Shown: piece by piece, positions 55,325 to 64,000 of the stretch | Layout: the number at the start of each line of letters is the position of its first letter | How positions within the stretch are numbered: the first letter of the stretch is position 1 | Source of the DNA: Agrypnia vestita | Taxonomy: Eukaryota > Arthropoda > Insecta > Trichoptera > Phryganeidae | Assembly: GCA_016648135.1 (NCBI GenBank) | Contig: JADDOH010000168.1 | Span: forward strand, 186,001-250,000 | Length of the DNA: 64,000 nucleotides | Direction of reading: 5' to 3' | Translations under genes and position numbers: made by a program | Notes under the pieces: generated by a model | Databases searched by the model: none | The model's input: the letters and a program-made list of their open reading frames with translations, nothing else | What the model was told of the DNA's origin: nothing

Positions 55325-56500
55325 TATTCATACTCACTATGTGTGCCCAAATAACATGAAAAATCACAAAAAATAATAATAGCCATTCATAAAAGCCATT
55401 TCAGGTAAAATTCTCAAGAGAGATCCGCATATTTGAAACATAAAATCTAGTAAAACCATTAGCCCTCGAAAAACTAAAGAGGTTATAAATCAATTTGAAA
55501 ATAATTTTGCTGAAAACGTAACGGCTTTGTAATAAATACATTCGGATGGTATTTATTGAGCCCAGCACATTAATGCTACCGATCGAGAAATAAGGCACCA
55601 TTGTTCGGTAACTCTCTCGAGTCATTTTGTGCTGAGTTTTATAATTAAATTTTCAATTTAACGGAAATTTTCTGAAAGGCTATGGGACTGGCGTTTCAGC
55701 CTATATGAATACGTGTATTTATAAGCCAGCGTCGGACCGCTAAGCCCAGACCGCTCCATAAAATAGAACTTAGGCCGATCCACACGCCTCAACTGGAGGT
55801 ATTTCTTTCTTGGCACGGTGGAGAAGGGTTGAGCCGAGCCACTGACCCACCTTCCGCCGCACCCTGTGTAAATGTGTAAATATTAGTCTTTTATCGCTCT
55901 TTATACTAGTAGATAAGTAACTATTATAATTAACAGCTAGACCCCGCGGGCATCTGTTTTGGCTGCTGCGCGGCCACGATCGGTGTTTCTGTGATGATGT
56001 ATATAGAGACACATAAGCGAAAAATAATAATGGATAGATAACCTTTAGGCGAAAATAGAATTTAATGTATGTGGCTGACAAATTGATTATTTTTGTTTTT
56101 TCCCTTAAATATGACATCTAAGGATTGGCATTATTTATGGATATGCAATGAGTATATTGAAGCATGTTCATCTTCCTTATATACATATATTTATTCGATT
56201 ATTCATCTCCCTTATGGGTATATTTTTTGTTTACGTTGTATCTTGACTAAGGTATCATTGGATTATTTATTATAACATGTTGATTAATAATTTTTTATAG
56301 TGTTTCTGAACTATTTTATTTTTTTATGGAATTTTTTATATTATATATTTAATTTTGAATTAAGTGGTTTCTTTTTATAAATAAAAATAATGTTATCACA
56401 ATTTTATTTAGCTACTATTGAATAAAATATATGAATAAATAATAAAATTAAAAAATTTCCCTAAGATAAAATAAAATAATTCGTGTACTAATTAATATTG
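55325..56500. other. Unassigned stretch
   Basis: A minus-strand 115-codon frame at 55,770-56,117 has no recognisable domain. A GC-richer patch at 55,770-55,860 and 55,940-55,990 is unassigned. The rest is AT-rich. Confidence 0.3.
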
Positions 56501-56504
56501 ATAA

Positions 56505-56905
56505 TTTTTGCTCAAAAATAAATATTTCGAGAAGCCCGAAGCTGTCGTCTTGTCGGCGCTGTTGAACTTTCTACGACGTGGTCCAGGAAACCCTCCGGCT
56601 GCGATGTGGCTCAGGCGGAAAGGCGGGAAAGCCTCGGCGGCCACAAAGGGAAAATAAATAAAATGGCCGCAGTCGTCAACTCACTCATAAATCACCTTTG
56701 TGCGAGATTCTTCCTGCTCTCGCGCTCAAAGGTTAAGCATCGAGCATTCAAATGGGCGAAACAAAGGATTAAGTTTATTTTCCTCGGGAATCTTTATATT
56801 TAAGTCCGCACGCCTCGTCCCCATTACGTTCTCGGGTGGCGCGGCGGTACATATAGCCGCCGCACTGTCATCTGTTCCTACCAACGCGTATGCTAAATTA
56901 CAAAA
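56505..56905. other. GC-richer island, unassigned
   Basis: About 400 bp of clearly higher GC (for example 56,560-56,650 and 56,805-56,880) just upstream of LINE sequence. It may be 5' sequence of the LINE or a separate repeat. No domain recognised. Confidence 0.3.
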
Positions 56906-56909
56906 ATTC

Positions 56910-58235
56910 ATTATTAATATCTATCTTATTCACGATCTTTATGGACAACATCAGCCGAAACAGCATTGCTCATAATAGGGTGAAAATCGGGAAATGGAGG
57001 TAGGGAGATAAAAATAATGTGGAGACTACAGAGGAATCACCCTGTTAAATCAACCAGGAAAGATATTCGCCAGAATTCTCAAGAAAAAATGTCGTGGCAT
57101 TACAGAGGAAAAAATTCAGATGGAGCAATGTGGCTCAGGAACGGAAGAGGAACAACAGACAACCAGTTATTCGTCCTGCAGCAAGCTATCGAAAAGTCAT
57201 GGGAGTTTGCTAAGCCAATATACACAACATTTCTAGATTTAGAAAAGGCGTATGATATGAGTACCACGGCAGTCACTATGAAGATGGAGTGTCCTACAGA
57301 AATATGTATAGTATAGATGGCAATCTATTAGGATCATGCCTTATATAAGGAAAGCAAATGATGTATGAGAATATCAGATCGAAAGTCGAGCGAATTTGGC
57401 ATCAAACCAATGCTCAGATAAGGTTGTCCAATGTCGCCTATCTTATTCACGATATTTATGGACAAGATCAGCCGAAACATTGCTCAAAATGGAGGGAACA
57501 TCGGGGAGACTGTTATTTGCAGATGACATCGCTTTGCTGACAAAATCACCAGAGGAGAACAAACAGCCGTCGACAAATTTGACGAGGAAACAAATCGCGT
57601 AGTGATAAGGCTGAGCGCTGATAAACCCGAAATCATGGTAAATCAATCGTACCATCTCAGAATGGAAAGCAAGAAAATGATTATGAATGAATGATGATAG
57701 GAGGATAGGAGCCAGCCAGCAAGCCAGGCACCTCGATCTCCATATTATCCCGTACGTAGAAAAGTGGAACTCAGCCAGCGAGCAAAGTTGGCAGTATACA
57801 AATCAGTTTTCAGGCCAATCCTAGTGTAGGGCCACGAGCACTGGATCTTGACTGAAAGAATACGCTCAAGGCCACCGAGGTGGGATTTCTATGTGAAATG
57901 GTAGGAATTATCAGAAGGGACAGAATCAGAAATACTTAAATAATATAATGTCTCGAAGTAGAACCCTTATTGACATTTATCGAGAAGTCACCATTACGGT
58001 GGCTGGGACATATCTTGCAGATGCCGGCAGAAAGACTATCAAAGCGGATATTCCAGGCAAAACCAGAAGGCAGAAGACCAAGCGGCCGTCCTAGGAGAAT
58101 CTGGCGGAATCTGTTGGAGGACTGCTTCGAAGCGAGGTTGCAACTAAATTGGGCTGACTTGAAGAGCGAAGCCCAAAGTAGGAAATGTTGGAATCTTCTA
58201 TGCGGTGCAAGGACCCCAACCTATTAAGATAGGGG
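56910..58235 (+). pseudogene. Decayed LINE (non-LTR retrotransposon), RT to C-terminus
   Basis: Frames shift repeatedly, but the translation contains RGTTDNQLFVLQQAIEKSWE, FAKPIYTTFLDLEKAYD (RT fingers and first catalytic Asp), a broken ILF-IFMDKISRN block, LLFADDIALLTKSPEENK with the FADD catalytic motif, and the C-terminal WLGHILQMPAERLSKRIF, EGRRPSGRPRRIWRNLLEDC. This order is diagnostic of a LINE ORF2. A second, partial copy of the MD-ISRN block precedes the RT start at 56,920-56,970, so the 5' part is rearranged or two copies are joined. The endonuclease domain is missing. Ends in a GAAGAAGAAGAAG tail. Clade not resolved. Confidence 0.8.
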
Positions 58236-58239
58236 GTAC

Positions 58240-59800
58240 AAGAAGAAGAAGAAGATTATTATTTATATCAATTAACTAAAAACTTTGTATAAACCATGTG
58301 GAGTAATTTTACGTTTACCGCTTTTCTTTACCGCGTATCTTCGTCAGGATACTAGTTATCCATTACTATTTTAGTAGACAAGTTAATTTTTGAACGGGGG
58401 CATGGCTACAGGGCATGGCTACGTGGTGGTTTAACTAAGCCTTCAAAACTATTCGTGATGAATGTGTACTGAATACGCAGAATCTGATGCAGATAGTGAA
58501 GATCTTTTTTGTTTGTATTTCAACCTTATTATATAAATAAATTTTGTTCTGTAAGATCCTATTATCAAGTATTATTTTGAGATACCAGATGTTTTAGAAG
58601 TTTATGTTAATGTTGGTTCATCGGGTATGCCGGATTTGAATTCCCACCATTTCTTTCAATTTAATTTAGCAACACTTATGTTTGACATTTATCATCAGCT
58701 GTCATTGAGGTCATTAAAACTAAATCGTTATATAAAAGAACAACGAATTGTTATTGTTGTAACACATTATATATTTGGCAAAAGTTTTGCGGAGACTTTT
58801 TGAAAAGTTTGTAGAATTCTTGGTATTTATATTTCAATTAATGAGAGTAAACAAACTCTACCGCGTCCTCGTCCTGTGCAGTCAGCCAAAAAACATTGTA
58901 GTTGTCAGTGAGAGTATCGATGAGAATCCAGGATCGCAGGAGTATAGATCAATAAGTCATTAGTCTCTATAATTAAACAGTAGCAGAACCAGTGTACAAG
59001 GAATTCTCACTAAAGAAGTTCACTCCTACTCTAAAAAGTTCAATTAACGAAGACAATTTGTTAATTAGGTGATGGAAAACCAAACAGTGAATGTGGATAG
59101 ACTTTTTGTGGATCATCGGGACGATGTTGGACCTCAAAAATATGTGGTTTCAACAGGATGCTGTTACATGTATACATTAACCTTCGATTTAAAAAGAAAA
59201 CATTTTTCCTGGTCGTGTGGTTTCCATAAATTCTGACGTCATTGGCTGTCCATAACTTTTGACTTGATACCGTACAATTTTTTGTGGTTTCGTAATTTTA
59301 GGCAAAGAAACTACAAATTACTGAACTGGAAACGGAAAACTAACGCTATTGCTATTGCTGAAATTTAGTCAAATCCTTGCAAAAAGTTTTGTAAAAGGGT
59401 CAGGGGACCCAGCACAGCCGCGGTGACTATTTGGCCGACAAGATATTTTATAATAAATCGCAGCATGTCTACAATAAAAATCAAAAAAAAAATTTCAATT
59501 CAATAATAATTTACTGAATTTTATTTTAAAATTAAATCCGGCGTATTCGAAGGGCCAAGCATAAATGATTTTGTCCATTTACAGCATTAAAATTGATGGC
59601 AGTGCGCCGGCACATCAAGCCGTCGCGCATCGGATTAAAAGCCCCGCATGGATTAGGCTGAGTACGTACTTGTCTGTGAGTGTTTTACAAAATGTTTTTC
59701 CATTAAATCAAGAGGAAATATTAATTATGTAACATTTTCGGAACATATTCAGAACATATTTAATTCATCTAATCGAAAACCTTTCATCCATTTTTGGCAG
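58240..59800. other. Unassigned AT-rich stretch
   Basis: Nothing recognised with confidence. Confidence 0.35.
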
Positions 59801-59809
59801 AACTAGAAG

Positions 59810-60280
59810 AAATTACCTACTATCAAAATCGCTATTCTCGTAAATTCTCGAAACATCGCTACTCGACATTTATATATAAAAGGAGACCGGCTGGCTACTG
59901 CGCGACAGTCATTGTTGACGTTTGCGAAGTTTGAGAAGAAGACATAGAAACGCGATATAATCAGCAATAAAAGCATTGTGACCAGCACGTGTAAACCGAG
60001 TGACAGATCTTGTATAAAGTACCCTCGTGCGAAAATGGAGGGGAATATTATTCGAGCGGAAAGTGTTCGATGCGATAGAAACAGTGTAATTAAACCGTAT
60101 GGTCTAGTAACTAGAGATAATGCGAATTACAAATTGGATAATAAATATGTGAAATATTCTAGAAACAATGAGTGATGTGAATTTAAGAGCAGTGGTCTAA
60201 TTAAATTAGTATTATGTGACTTTGCGTGATAAATAAAAGTTTATATTGTTTTGGTTTTTCATTTACCTCCCATATATATA
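59810..60280 (+). promoter_or_regulatory. Promoter-bearing repeat with heat-shock-like sites (copy 2)
   Basis: Related to 25,365-25,825. TTCTCGAA (59,845-59,852) precedes TATATATAAA (59,871-59,880) by 19 bp, and an initiator-like GACAGTCATT lies ~30 bp downstream. GAAATATTCTAGAAAC recurs at 60,151-60,166. A 65-codon frame at 59,978-60,175 is without recognisable domain and is not conserved in the other copy, so a coding role is doubtful. Confidence 0.4.
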
Positions 60281-60374
60281 TTATTACATTATTTTTAATT
60301 CAATTAAACACGTCACTTCATCAGGATGGAGTGACCACGGTATTTCAAATAAGTAGTGTATCTATAAAAAGTAT

Positions 60375-60575
60375 ATTCTTATAATTAAAATAAAACACAA
60401 ATCACTTTGTTCTCACTACTTTATTGGATATAAAATCTACATGTTTCGAAAACAATTTTCGAGTTTCGAAAACAATCCTGAAGGAGAGAACACTCTTCTC
60501 AAAATATGTAGATTTTATATCTAATAAAGTGATGAAAATAAATTGATTTGTGTTTTATTTTAATAATAATGTCAC
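60375..60575. mobile_element. Inverted pair of PLE-like 3' ends (family E, tentative)
   Basis: AAAATAAAACACAAATCA, TTTATTGGATATAAAATCTA CAT on the left are the inverse of ATGTAGATTTTATATCTAAT AAAG and TGATTTGTGTTTTATTTT on the right. Between them are CGAAAACAATTTTCGA and CCTGAAGGAGAGAACAC, recalling the CTGA-stem-CGAAAC pattern of PLE ends. No coding remnant, so it could also be an ordinary foldback element. Confidence 0.4.
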
Positions 60576-60579
60576 CACA

Positions 60580-60920
60580 AAGTTCAAACCTTCATTCAGA
60601 AGAAAAAATATTCTTCGAACAATTAACATTCTGGTTAATTGTATTAATAATATCACCACAAAATCATTGAACCTTTATTGAAGAAGTAAAATTTATCATT
60701 TTAAAGGTAAAGAATATTCAAGTTGTGGTGTAGATTAGATTATTCATATGTTTCACAAAATTGATTTTATTTCAGTTTAAGTTTCCTGCATAACTACCAG
60801 TGGCGTAAAGTACCTAGATATAAATATGGGTTTGGTCGTTACCTACGATGCTATGCTATGAGAAAAACTGTATGCGGTTGTTTCTTTTATTTTTATTGCA
60901 TAATGTTTACCTACTGTTCT
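60580..60920. other. Unassigned AT-rich stretch
   Basis: A direct echo of GTCACCACAAAGTTCAAACC TTCATT and TATCACCACAAAATCATTGA ACCTT occurs at 60,570 and 60,650. Otherwise nothing. Confidence 0.35.
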
Positions 60921-60923
60921 TAT

Positions 60924-60961
60924 TTTTTTATACCATATACCGGTGTGTATGGTATAAAAAA
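60924..60961. repeat. Hairpin with 14-bp arms
   Basis: TTTTTTATACCATA and TATGGTATAAAAAA pair around a 10-nt loop, 11 nt before the perfect hairpin. Confidence 0.65.
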
Positions 60962-60972
60962 TACATGCACCC

Positions 60973-61027
60973 TCGCTGCTCTAAGCATACATGCACGCGC
61001 ATTGTGCATGTATGCTTAGAGCAGCGA
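60973..61027. repeat. Perfect hairpin, 24-bp arms and 7-nt loop
   Basis: TCGCTGCTCTAAGCATACAT GCAC, loop GCGCATT, and the exact inverse. The stem is GC-richer than its surroundings. Size and shape fit a small-RNA precursor stem or a very young inverted duplication. Confidence 0.7.
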
Positions 61028-61029
61028 CG

Positions 61030-61690
61030 ATGTCTCAAAGCATAGTAAAATAAGTTGCATCTAGCTAAAAAATATCTAAGGTAGCTTTTAAAAATTCTGC
61101 ATTTTATGAGTGTAATGTTTTCAATAAGTGCAAAGCAAAGTGCACGTAGTTCAACCCGTCTCGCCTATAAGATTGTTATAAAAAGATTCTTTATTAATTT
61201 TTATTCTTTATTTTTTGTTATTTTTATTTATTTATTTTTTTATTTATATATATTTCATTTATGCAAAAAAAAATGAAAAATATATACACCTCTAGAATTT
61301 TACGCGGTCTGTTCATAAAATAGAGATTTTTTTTATTTTTGTAATTACCTAGTTATTCCTTTGTGGTTATTCATTGTAAGTAAAATTCAATTAAATTTGA
61401 TGTTTTAAACTAAGTGGATTTATGTTTGATTTGAAGATTATTTAATTACTATTTATATCCCAGAATGTTTAAATTTTTGCTGTTTGGAGTGCACAACCCT
61501 GATAACTAAGTACAATAGGCATGATGACAGTATTAAAGAATTAAAGAAAGAAAGTGATTTATAGAAAAAATATTTTGGAAGGATTCAAAAAATGTTCCAG
61601 TTTTAATATATACATTTAGAGATTTATAAGATTTTCAATAAAATAAAAGTATGAAATTGTGCAATCCGCCATTTTAACTGAAACACTGAT
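61030..61690. other. Unassigned AT-rich stretch
   Basis: Long T-rich runs, nothing recognised. Confidence 0.35.
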
Positions 61691-61699
61691 CAGAGCGAA

Positions 61700-61770
61700 T
61701 GACGTCACGCCTCAGTACCCATCACCGTGTCTTTGAACCGTTGCCATAGACACAATGAGGCTTGACGTCA
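61700..61770. repeat. Inverted repeat holding two TGACGTCA sites
   Basis: TGACGTCACGCCTCA and TGAGGCTTGACGTCA are inverse with one mismatch, and GTGTCT/AGACAC pairs inside. Each arm has the CRE consensus TGACGTCA. Confidence 0.6.
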
Positions 61771-61774
61771 CGAA

Positions 61775-63960
61775 GACGAAATGACAACTGCGGGCGTTTT
61801 TGCGCGAAATTAAAAATATAGAGATAAAAATGCAATTATTTGCGTAAATTACTTAAATAATGTTGTTTTCGGTAAAAGTAGACGTTTACCTACAATATAG
61901 AATGTTATTTCAAAATCAGTCATGCCTATTAATGTTTGAATTCTTATTATGTTGAGGATACCGCAGATTATTGAAAATCTTGTGATTATTGGCAATCAAA
62001 AAACGTACAAATTATTTTGCCATTGTGCTTTGAAAAAATGTTCCTGGTTTATATTTTGAAAAAATAATTTCTATACAGAAGGTATATAGAAACGAAACAG
62101 ACGAAATTGCGATAAATGTATATGTAACTGATTTCACAGGCGCTTTTCAGTTTAATTCAATTTATTATGTATATTAATTTCAATTTAAAAATACCACTAT
62201 TTGGCAAATTAGAATTTTTAAAAGTGTTCTATTTTTATCAATTGAATACTGTCATTTTTTCCATACCCCTCACGACATGTAGTGTAGAAGAATAATAGAA
62301 AAAAGGTCAAAATTATATTTTTAATCCATGTTACATTTATCCTAATTTTTCCAAAATTGGAATACATTTAATAAAAACGAATGAACTATCATTAATAGTA
62401 ATTTTTAATGTTACCTACACGCGAATTCTTGACGGGTGGACTTGATTTATCTACTGGACAAATGATGCTTAAGAAATTTAAGGTTTGTGCTGGAAAGGGA
62501 ATTATTTTCCTAATGGAAAAAGATCGTAACACGGAACTGGAAAGTTATTTGACCAGAAAACAGAAAAAAATCAGAAAACCATTTGTCAACAACCATATAT
62601 TTAGTAAAGCGGCCCATAAAAATTGGGCACCAAAGTAAAATGGAAGAGTCCTTGTGGGAGTATATATAATATGTATTGTATATAAATTTTAAGTTTATTA
62701 TGATAAGCACTTAGTACTCAGTTGTGTCCGTTAATAGTAAACACAACATCGATCATTGATAAGATAGGCGTTAACCTTTTAAAGTCTGATAATGATCTTC
62801 AAAATGGATGATTATTAATAAAACACCGTTATAATTCTACTTATATTTATTAAAGTATCAGTAACTCTCATTGACGGGAAGTTATGAACTGAGTACACAC
62901 AAATAAACAAAACTTACCACCGAAGGCTTGTTTTCTATTTTTGTGAGCATTAAATTTATAACTTTACCCGTCGATATACTGTTACTTTCGAAACTCGAGT
63001 AGTGTAAATAAGCTCATCTATCTTGAAGAACAAAATTAATATCCCTATAATATTTCCTATACCATACTACAATATTCACACTTCGTGTGTTTTAGACATT
63101 TACAAATATGCACTCACATCTGAAAATTTTTGCCTGACTTGGTGATTTTTTGGTCAAATAATCCCCATATTCTTAGTGACAATGTGATGTCAATATCGTT
63201 ACAAGTGATGACAATATCGTTCTAATATCCCAAAACAAAATAGACGAAATCTTCTTGTTTATGTATGTAAGTGTAAAGTTTGAAAAAAATCAAGACATCT
63301 ATTAGATGTCAATGTTTCTGTCAATATAACATGTATATCATTTGAATGCTTTGGCTTAAGAAAAAGAAAATAGATGTATTTGAAACAAACTGATAAAATA
63401 ATATTAGTAAATACTTATTATAGACCCAAATATAAGGAGTGTACCGCTATTTACTTTGTTTATGCATTATATCGTAAAAGTGACAGTTTATTCTGTTGAT
63501 AGTGCAATATAACTTTAACACGGCATAATGCCCCAGAAAACACAAACTAAAAGATTCTGAGCGGCCGTGAATCTAAGAACATTCTAAGGAACATTCGTGA
63601 AACCTTAGAACATTCTTAACGACATCAAAGTTTAATTTTTTTTTTATGTTGCTGGCTTTTTTTTGTAAAACTTTAGACTATATGTGAAAGTAATATATAT
63701 AGAATGTTAAAAATTCACTGGTTTTGATTCAAGTCAATAATTAATTAAAGTCTAGCAAAAATTTGAAGAAAAAAAGAATTGTAATGTTTTTTTCTTTTTA
63801 TGTTACTTGTATACTAAAGTGAATGAATTTTTAATACCTATTCTAGTTCAGTTACTATAGCGATAGTCGAACCCATTACAGAAAATAAGCAAAAATTGAT
63901 TTTGCTTATCTCCGTAACTATCGACATTTCAGCCAAAGTGTAAATAATATTTTCTAAATA
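61775..63960. other. Unassigned AT-rich stretch
   Basis: Apart from the small frame at 62,408 nothing is recognised. Confidence 0.35.
62408..62638 (+). pseudogene. Possible remnant of a coding sequence, unrecognised
   Basis: A 76-codon frame starts at ATG and reads like ordinary protein, with mixed charge (VCAGKGIIFLMEKDRNTELE, RKQKKIRKPFVNNHIFSKAA) in a region where chance frames are normally Ile/Lys/Tyr/Asn-heavy. I do not recognise the family. It could be a processed-gene relic, a transposon relic or chance. Confidence 0.25.
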
Positions 63961-63965
63961 ATTCA

Positions 63966-64000
63966 GATAAATTATGTAAGTCTCACGGAGACAAACTATT
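63966..64000 (-). mobile_element. Foldback element, family 2 (arm cut by window end)
   Basis: AGATAAATTATGTAAGTCTC ACGGAGAC matches the arm at 15,973-16,000 with two changes. The rest lies beyond the window. Confidence 0.5.

Noticed and set aside
55770..56117. A 115-codon minus-strand frame
   Set aside because: Its composition changes abruptly along its length and no domain is recognisable; likely chance across a GC-rich patch.

Overview
The window is eukaryotic, very AT-rich and gene-poor. I find no intact host gene, rRNA, functional tRNA or CRISPR array. It is a graveyard of transposable elements of the kind typical of arthropods, most likely an insect: Penelope-like elements (PLEs) with reverse transcriptase and GIY-YIG endonuclease, tRNA-headed SINEs, hAT elements with 8-bp target duplications, short TA-flanked inverted-repeat elements, decayed LINE 3' ends, and short runs of CCTAA/TTAGG, the arthropod telomere motif. 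I cannot name the species.

Layout. 0-10 kb: a small inverted-repeat element cut by the window edge, SINEs (1.3, 6.3, 6.9 kb), a TA-flanked element (1.6 kb), an internally deleted hAT element with transposase remnants (5.3-6.0 kb), an inverted pair of PLE 3' ends (7.9-8.5 kb) and, right next to it, a hAT-like element with a perfect 8-bp duplication (8.5-9.3 kb). 10-30 kb: LINE and PLE fragments (10.2, 11.3, 15.2-16.3, 27.7 kb), several foldback elements, a 356-bp duplication containing telomere-like repeats (23.6-24.4 kb), and a TATA plus heat-shock-like promoter repeat (25.4 kb) with a relative at 59.8 kb.

30.9-42.6 kb: two copies of a ~2.96-kb direct repeat flank 5.8 kb. On the minus strand these read as long terminal repeats (TG...CA ends, TATA/initiator, AATAAA, a purine tract just before the 3' copy), so the block is an ~11.7-kb LTR retroelement without recognisable gag or pol (LARD-like). 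Its interior holds a GAA-rich array, reiterated modules and one GC-rich, intact 117-residue ORF of unknown function whose 5' part is repeated upstream.

47.3-54 kb: a cluster of TA-flanked foldback elements next to the most striking object in the window, a near-perfect PLE palindrome (48,296-52,013). Two ~1.82-kb copies lie head to head around a 34-nt centre and the insertion is bounded by a 15-bp target duplication. Each copy ends in a candidate hammerhead ribozyme. Two other inverted loci (7.9-8.5 kb and, less surely, 60.4-60.6 kb) have the same 3'-ends-outward layout.

54-64 kb: a hAT MITE nested in another repeat, a decayed LINE (56.9-58.2 kb), the second TATA/heat-shock-like repeat, a perfect 24-bp-stem hairpin (60,973-61,027), an inverted pair of CRE-like sites and otherwise unassigned AT-rich DNA.
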